Part shown: positions 6,628-14,379 of the stretch, piece by piece | Numbering within the stretch: the first letter of the stretch is position 1 | How the letters are laid out: each line of letters starts with the position of its first letter | Assembly: GCA_964581465.1 (NCBI GenBank) | Contig: CAZOOP010000048.1 | Span: 1 to 25,176 of the forward strand | Reading direction: 5' to 3' | DNA from: WJMB01 sp964581465 | Lineage (GTDB): Bacteria; RBG-13-66-14 | DNA length: 25,176 nt | The notes under the pieces: model-generated | The model's input: only the letters and a program-made list of their open reading frames with translations | Told to the model about the DNA's origin: nothing | Databases searched by the model: none | Position numbers and translations under genes: made by a program

Positions 6628-7780
6628 GCTTTCCATACTGCTTGTCGCGACTCTCGCATTTCCGGCAATCGCTGACCAGCCAACTGACCAGCCGCGTGAG
6701 CAACCCCTCGAAGAAGCGGAAACCATCGATGGAAATGCAACAAACTGGGTCCCCCGGCTTTACGGCGAGTACGCCTTCCTCTTCCACAACACCGAGTACG
6801 ACGATCCCCCCGCGCCACGCGCCGACGAGCGCAGCTACCTGCGCCAGACCCTCGAGCTGGGCGCGCTGTGGGAGTTCAACGAGAGACTCGAACTCCGCGC
6901 CGGACTCGAACTCGAACACGACATCGCCGACGCCCTGGACTCCTTCGAACCCACCTGGGACAGCTTCAAGCTCCACCCCCGGCTGCGCCTGCGCTGGGAC
7001 TGGGGCTGGTGCGCTCTCACGGCCGGGCACCTCGAGCCCACCCCGCACCCGCTGACCATCCACCTGGCACCCTACGATCAGCCCCCCGCCGGCCTGGCCT
7101 TCACCGGCGAACTCAACTGGCTGGACTGGGAACTCTGGGCGGCGCGCATCAGCCGCGTCAGCGAAGACACCAAGGAGACCTTCCTCGCCGCCGGACGCGT
7201 CACTCCCCGCCTCGGTTTTAGTGGCGGTGGCGTGATCTACGAGCTTCGCCTGCCGCTCCGCTTCGCCTACTCCCACGCCGGAGGCTACGACACCGCCGAC
7301 TACCAGGGCTACTCCCCCCCCGACGGCGTACGCAAGGAGGAGGTTTGGAACCTGGGCGCCGTCCCCTGCTTCAGCATGGGCGGCATGAACGGCGGCATCA
7401 CCGATGTCGAGATCGAGGTCGGTGTTTTCGCCAATCCCGCCGACTACCGGGAGAGTCTCTCCGTTTCCTTCAATACCTCTGTCCAGGGTTCATGGTGGTC
7501 TGTAGGGATTGGTTTTTGGAGAATAGCTGACTCGTACCAGGCCGTCCGATCTCGACCCGACCTTATGCCACAAAACCCGTGCGTAGCCGGTGTGAACTCG
7601 GAACCGGATAGTTACCGGGCGATATCCTTTTCGGCCGGCCTCCATTACGGCCTCGAACCGCTGACGGTCTGGGCGGAGGTTCGACTTTCCGGTATGGATT
7701 ACTTCGATGAGTTAACGGAAGAGTACCTTCCACTCTGGGAATCCTCAATCATCGCCCTGGGCGCCGAGGTCTCCTTCTAA
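6617..7780 (+). CDS. Predicted outer-membrane beta-barrel protein
   Basis: A 387-aa exported protein. Residues 1-19 are a signal peptide (basic start KPR, hydrophobic LLVATLAF, cleavage near AIADQ). The mature chain alternates polar and hydrophobic or aromatic residues in short strands separated by acidic turns (for example WDWGWCALTAGHLE and WWSVGIGFWRIA) and ends in EVSF with a terminal phenylalanine, the classic signal for outer-membrane barrel assembly. This suggests a porin-like or transport barrel; the substrate is unknown. It starts with GTG inside the last codons of miaB (11-base overlap, different frame), so its translation is coupled to miaB. The last quarter (from about 7480) uses fewer G/C-ending codons than the rest. 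Confidence 0.65.
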   Translation: MKPRLSILLVATLAFPAIADQPTDQPREQPLEEAETIDGNATNWVPRLYGEYAFLFHNTEYDDPPAPRADERSYLRQTLELGALWEFNERLELRAGLELEHDIADALDSFEPTWDSFKLHPRLRLRWDWGWCALTAGHLEPTPHPLTIHLAPYDQPPAGLAFTGELNWLDWELWAARISRVSEDTKETFLAAGRVTPRLGFSGGGVIYELRLPLRFAYSHAGGYDTADYQGYSPPDGVRKEEVWNLGAVPCFSMGGMNGGITDVEIEVGVFANPADYRESLSVSFNTSVQGSWWSVGIGFWRIADSYQAVRSRPDLMPQNPCVAGVNSEPDSYRAISFSAGLHYGLEPLTVWAEVRLSGMDYFDELTEEYLPLWESSIIALGAEVSF

Positions 7781-7830
7781 CACGACAACCCGAGATAACG
7801 CGTCGGTCGAGGCGGCGGCGCGGTTGTTGC

Positions 7831-7868
7831 CCGCGGCGCCCACCCATTGTTCGAGGTGGGCGCCGCGG
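7831..7868. repeat. 14-bp perfect inverted repeat (strong hairpin)
   Basis: CCGCGGCGCCCACC at 7831-7844 pairs exactly with 7855-7868 across a 10-base loop. It is not followed by a T run on either strand, so it is not a standard terminator. It lies in the convergent space between the barrel gene and the TPR gene, ahead of the terminator at 7914-7940. Confidence 0.6.
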
Positions 7869-7913
7869 CGAGCAAGAACCGTGACGCCGCCGGCCGGGGC
7901 ACATCACCCTACA

Positions 7914-7940
7914 AAAAGGCCTCCCTTCGGGAGGCCTTTT
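7914..7940. terminator. Bidirectional terminator
   Basis: A 12-bp perfect stem (AAAAGGCCTCCC / GGGAGGCCTTTT) with a three-base TTC loop. The A and T tracts on either side let it serve both the plus-strand barrel gene ending at 7780 and the minus-strand TPR gene ending at 7963. Confidence 0.88.
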
Positions 7941-7962
7941 CTTTAGCAAGGTGTCGCCGCGC

Positions 7963-8652
7963 TCAGTTCTGGCGGCGGCTCAGCAGCCGACGAAAGTTCT
8001 TGTCGGTACGCATCCAGTCGAAGGCGGCGTCGAAGCGGGCGTCCTCGGCGTAGAGCTCGTCGAGATCGATGGCGTCGGCCAGGTAATCCAGGGCGATGAA
8101 GCGGTTGCCCAGGTGGGAGTAGCAGCAGGCCAGTTGGTAGAGCGCTCCGGCGTCGTCGGGCTCCAGCTCCAACACGCGCTCGAACTTGTCTATCACGGCC
8201 AGGTGATCGACCTCGCTACGCCGGTGGTCCATCAGCGTCAGACCCCAGTTGTACAAAGCGGGGTGGAACTCGGGGTCCAGCTTGAGGGCGTTACGGTAGA
8301 GGCGCACGGCGGTTTCGAAGTCGGGCCGGGGCTGGTTGACCAGAGCCATGCCCAGGTTGGCCAGGGCGTGGTGGAAATCGGGCTTGATCTGCAGCGCCCG
8401 ACGGTAGCGCTCGACGGCCCGCCCATAGGCCGGCGGCTCCAGCGCTGTCAGCGCGGCGCCCCAGTTGTTGTACAGACTGGCGAAGAGGTAGCGCTCCTCG
8501 TCGGATAACGTCTGCAAGTCGTCGAGCAGCCCCCGGGTCAGACCCTCGGCCAGTTCGTAGAAAGTCAGGGCCTCGTCGTGGCGGCCCTGATCGCAGAGGC
8601 TGTCGGCGCGGTCGAGGAGCTCTTCGAACTCCAACCAGAGGTTTTCGCGCAT
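7963..8652 (-). CDS. Tetratricopeptide (TPR) repeat protein
   Basis: A 229-aa protein built from tandem helix-turn-helix TPR units. Clear copies include LYNNWGAALTAL...AVERYRRALQIKPD (about residues 60-92), HALANLGMALVN...AVRLYRNALKLDPE (95-128), PALYNWGLTLMD...VIDKFERVLELEPD (131-166) and ALYQLACCYSHLGN (170-183). TPR arrays are protein-protein scaffolds; the partner is unknown. There is no signal peptide or membrane segment with this start, so it is probably cytoplasmic. I chose ATG at 8652, preceded by a weak GAGG, over a TTG at 8721 whose extra 23 residues are not TPR-like. It is separated from the upstream minus-strand genes by the terminator at 8742-8764 and so is transcribed on its own. 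Confidence 0.82.
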   Translation of the reverse strand: MRENLWLEFEELLDRADSLCDQGRHDEALTFYELAEGLTRGLLDDLQTLSDEERYLFASLYNNWGAALTALEPPAYGRAVERYRRALQIKPDFHHALANLGMALVNQPRPDFETAVRLYRNALKLDPEFHPALYNWGLTLMDHRRSEVDHLAVIDKFERVLELEPDDAGALYQLACCYSHLGNRFIALDYLADAIDLDELYAEDARFDAAFDWMRTDKNFRRLLSRRQN

Positions 8653-8741
8653 CGTCGGGGACACCTCGGAGTATGACGGAGTCGGTGTTAAAGGATGATC
8701 GGGGCACAAATGTCGGCGCAAGGTTATAACAGTCGGGGCTG

Positions 8742-8764
8742 AAAAACAACGCCCGCGGGGGCGT
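8742..8764 (-). terminator. Terminator of the gatE operon
   Basis: Read on the minus strand, ACGCCC, a CCGC loop and GGGCGT are followed by TGTTTTT. It lies 26 bases after the stop of the GNAT fusion gene (8790). Confidence 0.75.
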
Positions 8765-8789
8765 CATTTTGGGCCGAAGGTACGGGGGA

Positions 8790-9578
8790 TCAGCGGCGGG
8801 CGCGGAGTACCTCGCGCAGCAGCTCGACGATCTGCTCCCGGGGAAGGGGACCCAAGAAGAGCTCCTCGCCGTCGGCGAAAACGCCCAGGGACTTGCCCAG
8901 CCGCAGGGTGTCCTCACGGCGGCTGACGTCGTGGACCAGGACCTCGATTGACTCGGGATCGATCTCCCGGGCCGCCGAGAGTACCCGCCGGGCGATCAAG
9001 TGGGCGTAGGGGCAGTGATTATCGACGAAGACCTCGACGACAAGGCGGCCCTCCCGCAACGCCGGGCGATAGTTGCGTTCCAGCCAGTGTACCCGGGGCT
9101 CCTCGGCGGGATCGACTCCGGGCGGCGGGAGGTAGAGCAGCTTGATGTTGTCGCGCTCCTCGAGTTCGACGAAACCCAGGTGAAGGAAGAACTCGGCGGG
9201 CATGAACCCGGCGTAGTCGAAGCCGAAGGTCGCCAGGGCCAGGGGGGCAGCGGCTCCGCGCACCGCGTCGATCAGCTCTCGCCCGTAACCCCTCCCCTGC
9301 CAGTCCGGCTTGACCCAGACACAGTGCAGCACCGCGGTGTCGCGGCCGTCGAGCTTGAAGGGCGCGATCTCCAGGGGCAAGGCCTCGGCCAGACCGACGG
9401 GGCGCCCTTCGACATAGAGCAACCGGCCGATGAAACCTGCCTCGAGCTGCTCGCTCAGCAGCTCCCGCTTGAGCCGGGCGCCCTCCTCCAACTCCTCACC
9501 GGGAACCCAGCAGGGCTTGAGGTAATCGCCGAGTCGCTCGACGGTCAGCGGTAGAATCTGGTGGGGAAGTTCGCTCAT
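8790..9578 (-). CDS. GNAT acetyltransferase fused to a thioredoxin-fold (YoaP-like) domain
   Basis: A 262-aa two-domain protein. Residues 1-150 form a GNAT domain with the acetyl-CoA loop QGRGYG at 94-99 in the context VKPDWQGRGYGRELI. Residues about 178-262 look like a small thioredoxin-like fold: strand LVVEVFVDNHCPYAH (cysteine 189 at the helix start), a following helix, and a second strand IEVLVHDVS. This order resembles the GNAT plus YoaP-like architecture known in Firmicutes, in which only one cysteine of the usual CxxC is kept. The substrate is unknown. Its ATG overlaps the TGA of the gatE-like gene (ATGA), so the two are translated together. Domain assignment is from motifs; the fusion itself is plain in the single frame. 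Confidence 0.7.
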   Translation of the reverse strand: MSELPHQILPLTVERLGDYLKPCWVPGEELEEGARLKRELLSEQLEAGFIGRLLYVEGRPVGLAEALPLEIAPFKLDGRDTAVLHCVWVKPDWQGRGYGRELIDAVRGAAAPLALATFGFDYAGFMPAEFFLHLGFVELEERDNIKLLYLPPPGVDPAEEPRVHWLERNYRPALREGRLVVEVFVDNHCPYAHLIARRVLSAAREIDPESIEVLVHDVSRREDTLRLGKSLGVFADGEELFLGPLPREQIVELLREVLRARR

Positions 9579-11596
9579 GCCTTGGCCAATCCGGCGGCTA
9601 ACAGTTCTTCCAGCTTACGACCCGGGGCGCGCCAGCCGATGCGCTCGCGGACTCGACCCATCAAATAACGGCCGCGTTTACCCGTATCCGGGGGGCCTTC
9701 ACCTTCGGCGGCGTCGCGGACCTCGCTAACGACTCCGCGCAGTTCGTCGCAGGGTAGACGCTGGTAGTCTTTCAACAACTCCTCGATCAGAACGCCGTGA
9801 TCCTGACAGGGCTCGCCGCGCAACCGCGCCCCGTACTCGGCCAGCAGGCGGGGAACGGCGTCGGGAACCAGCTTGCCAGACTCGACGGCGGAGAAGACGG
9901 GGCGGGCCAGCTCGGGACCGATATCGGCCAGCAGGCCCTCACGGCGCAGATGGCGCGCCGTCTGCACCAGGGTGACCCCGATGAGCACCGGATCCACACC
10001 GGGACACTCGGTGACCAACTCCTCGAAGAGTTCGGCGGGACGCCGCTCCCGGCTGAGAGTGCGCACCACGTCGGCGGGCAGACCGGCGGCCCGATAGGCG
10101 GCCCGCCGCTCCCAAAGCGGCTCGGGCAGGGCGTCGTCGATCCGTCCAAGCTCATCCCGCGAAACGGCGCGGGGCGGGTGGTCGGTGTCCGGGTACATCC
10201 GGTCGGCGCCGGGCAGCACACGCTCGAAGTCGGTCTGCACACCGCTGAGCCGCCTACCGTCGGGCCGGGTCAGCCGCTCGTCGGCCAGGGCCTGGCGGGT
10301 CTGCTTGGGCACGGCCTCGGTCAGCGCCTGAGTGCAACGGTCGATGATCTCGTCGAGGGCCGTGGCGACGTCGCCCTCGGGACCGACGACCAGGGCGAGC
10401 TCGTCGTTGTCGCCGACGTTCATCCGGCGACGCAGCTCGCTCCAACGCTCGGTGGGCAAGGCCCAGTCCGCCCGATCGTGCTCGCTATATACATAGGGGA
10501 AGCGGTCCAGGCAGGCCACTACGCGAACCACACCGCGCAGTTCATCGACGAAGCGGAAGTCGGGTTGGGTGCGCCAATCGAGCAGTCCACGCCAGCCACG
10601 CAACACCGCCAAACCGACGCTGCGCTTCGCAAAGCCCAGCTCCTCACCATCGAGAACGTGCCGCTCGGCATCTACGCTGTTCAAACCCCGACAGCGCAAC
10701 TCATCGCGCAGTTCCAGCAGGGCCTTGTGCCTCAGGGCCTCCACACAGGTCAGGCGGGGGATGTAACCGTAGCGGCTGACGCCCTTGTTCTCGATGCGGG
10801 TGCTGCCCCCGATCGAAACGTTGACATCCTGACGCGAGGCCCCCATCCCGCGACGCACCATCCCGCTGCTGCGCATGATGTCGCCCAGCAACCGGCAGAT
10901 GCCGGCCAGCTCCCAGGGGTCCCGAGCGTCGGGCTCGGTGACCACCTCGAGCAGAGGAAAGCCCAGCCGGTCGGTGCGGAAGGTGATCTCGTGGCCGACG
11001 TCGTTTACCTCGCGGCAGGAGTCCTCCTCCAAAGATATCTGGCGGATGCGGATCCGCCGCCCCTTGTAGGGGATCCAGCCGTCCAGGCCGATGATCGCCG
11101 TACGCTGGAAACCCGTCGGGATCGAGCCGTCCAGGTACTGCTTGCGCGCCACGTGGAGTTCGTCGATGATCTTGCAGTTCATCATCAACGCGATAGCCAG
11201 ACTCTTGCGCATCGCTTCCTCGTCGATGAGGAAAGGCGGCGTGTCGTCCATCTCGTAGGTACAACTGACCGGATCGATCAGCTCGTAGATGACGTTCTTC
11301 TTGGTCTTGAACTCCATCAGCGCCGTGCCGTCGTAAGTGCCCATCTCGGACAGTGTTGGGCGCATGTGGCGGTACACTCGGGCGGCCGCGGGCTCATGAG
11401 GCATCGGCACCGCCGGGCAGCGGCAGAACAGCTTGCGCCGGGTGGCCACCTGCTGATGGATCTCCAGTCCGCCCATAAAGTGCATTTTGCGGAACAGCTC
11501 CGGCGTCCAGCTCTCGGGATGCTCGATGAGCTCACGGGCCGGAGCGAGGTCGCGGACCTGGGGATGGGGATTGGTGTGCGGATCGGGACGGTTCAT
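9575..11596 (-). CDS. gatE: Archaeal-type Glu-tRNA(Gln) amidotransferase subunit E-like protein
   Basis: A 673-aa protein of the GatB/GatE family. GatE binds Glu-tRNA(Gln), phosphorylates the glutamate and, with the ammonia-producing subunit GatD, makes Gln-tRNA(Gln). Visible signatures are GLEIHQQ (residues 43-49), the paired cysteines LFCRCP (C58, C60), DGSIPTGFQRTA (156-167), RTDRLGFPLLEVVTEPDA (207-224) and RQDVNVSIGG (255-264). They match archaeal GatE better than bacterial GatB, whose length is also only about 480. An inserted GAD-like region containing GVQTDFERVLPGADRMYPDTD lies in the middle, and a helical tail domain is at the C-terminus. The start ATG at 11596 is the first in frame. 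No GatD is in the window. It is the first gene of a two-gene unit with the GNAT fusion. Catalytic competence is inferred from motif conservation. Confidence 0.85.
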   Translation of the reverse strand: MNRPDPHTNPHPQVRDLAPARELIEHPESWTPELFRKMHFMGGLEIHQQVATRRKLFCRCPAVPMPHEPAAARVYRHMRPTLSEMGTYDGTALMEFKTKKNVIYELIDPVSCTYEMDDTPPFLIDEEAMRKSLAIALMMNCKIIDELHVARKQYLDGSIPTGFQRTAIIGLDGWIPYKGRRIRIRQISLEEDSCREVNDVGHEITFRTDRLGFPLLEVVTEPDARDPWELAGICRLLGDIMRSSGMVRRGMGASRQDVNVSIGGSTRIENKGVSRYGYIPRLTCVEALRHKALLELRDELRCRGLNSVDAERHVLDGEELGFAKRSVGLAVLRGWRGLLDWRTQPDFRFVDELRGVVRVVACLDRFPYVYSEHDRADWALPTERWSELRRRMNVGDNDELALVVGPEGDVATALDEIIDRCTQALTEAVPKQTRQALADERLTRPDGRRLSGVQTDFERVLPGADRMYPDTDHPPRAVSRDELGRIDDALPEPLWERRAAYRAAGLPADVVRTLSRERRPAELFEELVTECPGVDPVLIGVTLVQTARHLRREGLLADIGPELARPVFSAVESGKLVPDAVPRLLAEYGARLRGEPCQDHGVLIEELLKDYQRLPCDELRGVVSEVRDAAEGEGPPDTGKRGRYLMGRVRERIGWRAPGRKLEELLAAGLAKA

Positions 11597-11702
11597 CGGC
11601 GAAGTGTCCGTAGATGTAAGTGACTGTTAACTAACGTTTTAAGCGAATAGAGAATAGAAGGCGATTTTAACACGGGTCCGGGGAGCCTGGCAAGCGGCAA
11701 AG

Positions 11703-11897
11703 CCGCCGCCGGACCCCCGCCGCCCCGCTTCTCCAAACCCGGCCTGCTAACCTAAGCCGCCCCGCCCTTGGCACGTTTCTTGCAGCAGAGCAACTCCACC
11801 CCACGCCGAAACGTCGGGAAACTCCGCAAGAAACGTGCCAAGGGCGGGGCGGCGGCCACTCGCTTGTTCGAGCCGGGCGGCGGGGGTCCGGCGGCGG
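11703..11897. repeat. Outer pair of a nested inverted repeat
   Basis: Bases 11703-11725 are the exact reverse complement of 11875-11897 (23 bp). This outer pair encloses a second, unrelated 28-bp inverted repeat at 11756-11853. The arms are rich in CCG/CGG. The stretch 11597-11943 has no gene on either strand that I can support. Confidence 0.85.
11756..11853. repeat. Inner 28-bp perfect inverted repeat
   Basis: Bases 11756-11783 pair without mismatch with 11826-11853, leaving a 42-base loop. The arm includes CCCTTGGCACGTTTCTTGC. There is no T run after either arm, so it is not a simple terminator. It lies between divergently transcribed gatE and the kinase-fold gene. Confidence 0.88.
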
Positions 11898-11943
11898 TAC
11901 CAATTACGAACACGAAACCGTTCATATAAGGACCTTTCAGGGT

Positions 11944-11972
11944 TTGACAGCCCCGGCAGGGCAACCTATACT
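11944..11972 (+). promoter_or_regulatory. Near-consensus sigma-70 promoter
   Basis: TTGACA at 11944-11949, a 17-base spacer and TATACT at 11967-11972. It would start transcription near 11979, about 54 bases before the start of the kinase-fold gene. It is among the best promoter matches in the window. Confidence 0.8.
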
Positions 11973-12032
11973 GCATGGGCTCCATGGAATTGTTACCCAC
12001 AACAAGATAGAACAACCTAGGCGGAAAAAACC

Positions 12033-13466
12033 TTGTCCAAGCAGCCGACCCTCGCCACGATCACCCGCTACGTCAAGGAGCATCTCCACTTCCTGGCCGA
12101 TTTCCGCCGCTGGCGGCTCAAGCCCGCGGTGTTGCGTACGACACCGGTGAAGGTCGACGTTCTCTGGCATCAGCCCCCTCAAACCCATCTATTGTTGGGT
12201 TTGGGCGAGGGGCTGCTATTCTATCTCCCGCTGCTGCTCTCGCCGGAGCGGATCAAAGCCTTGGGCGACGGAATCGAAATCGAGCTGGACCAGGAGCGCT
12301 GGCGCATCTACGATCCCTACCACGAGGGCGCGGCGTTCCAGGCTCTGCTGCGCGCGGTTCAGAGCGGCAACGCGGGACGACTGAGGCTGGATATGCCGGG
12401 GATGGGCCATTACGCGCGGGCGGCGCGCAATCCCCTGGTCGGACTGCGCACGGCGCGCGTCCAGCCATTGCTCGACGAAGGTGGCGAACCGAGCAGCAAC
12501 TATTTGTACAAGCTCAACCTGCGCAGCGACTCGAGCCGGGTCGAATGCATCCTCAAGCGTTACCTGCCACGGGATAAGCCCGAAGCGGGAGAGCGGGAGT
12601 GGCGTCTGGCGACGACGCTCTCCAGCGAGCTGGTACCCCGACCCCTGGGCCGGCTGCGGGACTCCCGCAGCGAGTTGACCCTGGGCGGTTTCTACGAGCT
12701 GGTGGAGGGCGAGGAGGTCGGCGCGTTGCTCTGGCGATTGATGGAGCGTCTGGGAAAAGACCCTTTCCGCTCGGTCCTGTCCAGGCTGCGCGTGATCTTC
12801 GGCAAGGCGCTGAACACCTTGGCGGCGCTGTACAATCAGCTCGACGCCAAGCTCAGCGGGGGGAGCGAGCGCGGCGAGGTTGTCGCGGCGCTGGTGGAGA
12901 AAGCCCGTGGAGACTTCCAGACGGTCAAGCGCTTCCATCCCAACGCCCAGTCGTTCCAGCGCACCCTGGGCAAACTGGAAGAGTATGCGGAGTCCGGAGC
13001 TTACCACGGTCCAAGGCCGATCCACGGTGACTTGATGTGGAGGCAGATCCTCTGGCGCAACGCCCCCGCGACGATACCCGTGGCCCCCCCCGGGGAGGTG
13101 CCGGGGCGTTTGACCCTGCTGGATACCGAGTCCTGGCGCTGGGGTTTCCTGGAGGAGGACCTGGCCGGCCTGTCCGCCGCCAACAACTTCATGCTGCAGC
13201 GCTTGGGACACGCCGAATACGCCCCCGGTGTCTTCGCCGCCCTGTGGCACGCCGCCGTCGAGCAGCTCGGCGGCCATGGCGAGACCGCGCAACTGACCGA
13301 TGTCAAGCCGCTGCTGAGTCTGGTGCGTCTGCGTCACCTCCACGACGCCGCCTACTACACGCTGGCCAAGAGCCGCCAGTTGGTCAAGAGCGAGGAGTAC
13401 GAGGGCTTTGTTCGTAACAGCCTGGCCATGGCCGGTCTCTCCCGGAAGGAGTTCGATGGCCCCTAA
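12033..13466 (+). CDS. Aminoglycoside-phosphotransferase/maltokinase-fold protein
   Basis: A 477-aa protein with a protein-kinase-like phosphotransferase fold in its second half. The Brenner motif IHGDLMWRQIL (catalytic Asp 333, residues 330-340) is followed by LLDTESWRWGFLEEDLAGL (362-380), equivalent to the metal-binding IDFE...P..DLA segment of aminoglycoside phosphotransferases and maltokinases. K175 in ECILKRYLP is a candidate ATP-contacting lysine. The N-terminal 145 residues resemble the cap region of maltokinases but are not diagnostic. It probably phosphorylates a small sugar-like substrate; a resistance role is not implied. The only start with support is TTG at 12033, with AGGCGG nine bases upstream, downstream of a consensus promoter. 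It overlaps the next gene by 11 bases. The metal-site Asp is preserved in LDTE, so activity is plausible. Confidence 0.6.
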   Translation: MSKQPTLATITRYVKEHLHFLADFRRWRLKPAVLRTTPVKVDVLWHQPPQTHLLLGLGEGLLFYLPLLLSPERIKALGDGIEIELDQERWRIYDPYHEGAAFQALLRAVQSGNAGRLRLDMPGMGHYARAARNPLVGLRTARVQPLLDEGGEPSSNYLYKLNLRSDSSRVECILKRYLPRDKPEAGEREWRLATTLSSELVPRPLGRLRDSRSELTLGGFYELVEGEEVGALLWRLMERLGKDPFRSVLSRLRVIFGKALNTLAALYNQLDAKLSGGSERGEVVAALVEKARGDFQTVKRFHPNAQSFQRTLGKLEEYAESGAYHGPRPIHGDLMWRQILWRNAPATIPVAPPGEVPGRLTLLDTESWRWGFLEEDLAGLSAANNFMLQRLGHAEYAPGVFAALWHAAVEQLGGHGETAQLTDVKPLLSLVRLRHLHDAAYYTLAKSRQLVKSEEYEGFVRNSLAMAGLSRKEFDGP

Positions 13467-13551
13467 AGCGTGGTTGATCCTGGCCGCCCTGCTGTTGATC
13501 TGTACGCCCCTTTGGGCCTCCGAGGATCACGACGAGGGCGACGACCCCTAG
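13456..13551 (+). CDS. 31-residue signal-peptide ORF, 5' part of the split NapH-like gene
   Basis: ATG 13456 follows a strong AAGGAG ribosome-binding site and overlaps the end of the kinase-fold gene. It encodes a hydrophobic signal-like segment (AWLILAALLLICTPLWA) and an acidic tail SEDHDEGDDP, then TAG at 13549-13551. The same frame continues directly into the NapH-like protein, so this is most likely its 5' end cut off by a nonsense codon, rather than a free peptide. A single-base change or sequencing error in the TAG would restore one gene. Confidence 0.55.
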   Translation: MAPKAWLILAALLLICTPLWASEDHDEGDDP

Positions 13552-13569
13552 GCGCCTCTGCGTCTGGCC

Positions 13570-14379
13570 GTGATGGGCCTGCTGATCCTGGGCGGCGGGG
13601 TCCTATTGGCTCGCAAGCTGGCGCAGCGCTGGATCCGCATCGTCTGGGGCCTGGTGGTGACCGGCCTCTTCGGCTTCCTGCTCATCCAGCACCCCAGCCT
13701 GGTTTCCAGCGTCTGGAAACCGGCGGCCTACCTGCTTCAGAGTGGAGACGTCCCCGGCGAGGCCCTTTTCTATCTGGGCTTGTTCTTCGCCGCCAGCCTG
13801 CTCTTCGCCAAATCTATCTGCGGGCTGACCTGCCACGTCGGCGGTCTGCAGGAGTCTCTCTACTGGCTGGCCCGACCGCTGCGAGAGAAGCTGGGGTTCA
13901 GGCGGCCCTTGCGGCTGCCGGCCTGGTTGACCCTGACGACCCGGCTGCTCTTCCTGGTCCTCTTCGTCGTCTTCCTACTTTCCCTGGGCCACAACCTGCT
14001 GCGCCAGGTGAACGCCTTCCACATCTTCGCCGGTCACGGCGAGTGGGACTGGGTGCTCGGTGTGCTGGCCGGTGCGATCTTCCTGGCCTCGCTGTTCATA
14101 TACCGGCCCTGGTGCAACCTGCTCTGCCCCTTCGGCCTGGTCAGTTGGCTGGCCGAGCGGCTGGGCGTCGTCGGCATCCACATCGACCGCACTCGCTGCA
14201 TCGATTGCGGGCGCTGCGTCGAGGTATGCCCCGCCGACGCCGTGGTGCTGAGCATCAGGGATCGAAAGAAAACGGCGAAACCCGAAACGAGGCAGCCAAG
14301 CCCCGGCGGTCCGCAGCGATGGCGTCAGGGGACCAGTCCCCGCTGTTTGTGTTCTTCGCGTTGTCTACAATCGTCCTAA
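13570..14379 (+). CDS. NapH/CcoG-like membrane protein with 4Fe-4S site (main part, split by TAG)
   Basis: A 269-aa polytopic protein with about five hydrophobic helices (near residues 1-15, 23-40, 65-82, 125-145, 160-178). It carries NapH-type cysteine motifs at membrane edges, SICGLTCHVGGLQESLYW and YRPWCNLLCPFGLVSW, and a ferredoxin [4Fe-4S] motif CIDCGRCVEVCP. Relatives carry electrons between quinols and periplasmic or cytoplasmic partners (nitrate reductase NapH, Rnf-like proteins, CcoG). The first CxxxCP has H in place of P. After the ferredoxin motif the chain becomes low-complexity (KKTAKPETRQPSPGG) and the usual second 4Fe-4S motif is absent, so the C-terminus looks truncated or replaced. 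The listed GTG start is the first codon after TAG; the true start is probably 13456. It converges with the acyl-CoA synthetase gene, overlapping by four bases. Confidence 0.65.
   Translation: MMGLLILGGGVLLARKLAQRWIRIVWGLVVTGLFGFLLIQHPSLVSSVWKPAAYLLQSGDVPGEALFYLGLFFAASLLFAKSICGLTCHVGGLQESLYWLARPLREKLGFRRPLRLPAWLTLTTRLLFLVLFVVFLLSLGHNLLRQVNAFHIFAGHGEWDWVLGVLAGAIFLASLFIYRPWCNLLCPFGLVSWLAERLGVVGIHIDRTRCIDCGRCVEVCPADAVVLSIRDRKKTAKPETRQPSPGGPQRWRQGTSPRCLCSSRCLQSS
14328..14341. terminator. Short palindrome near the convergent gene ends
   Basis: GGGGAC CA GTCCCC, a 6-bp stem with a two-base loop, followed by a T-rich stretch (GCTGTTTGTGTTCTT). It lies inside the low-complexity tail of the NapH-like frame, about 35 bases before the convergent stops, and may act as a weak terminator. 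The loop is too short to form exactly as written, so the pairing would open by a base pair. Confidence 0.3.

Noticed and set aside
9797..11623. 608-codon plus-strand open frame opposite gatE
   Set aside because: It is a shadow of the GC-rich gatE gene, with no recognisable motifs.
13549..13551. TAG as a recoded sense codon (for example pyrrolysine)
   Set aside because: TAG ends pilT, the first GNAT gene, miaB and the SppA fusion at natural positions, so no recoding is indicated.
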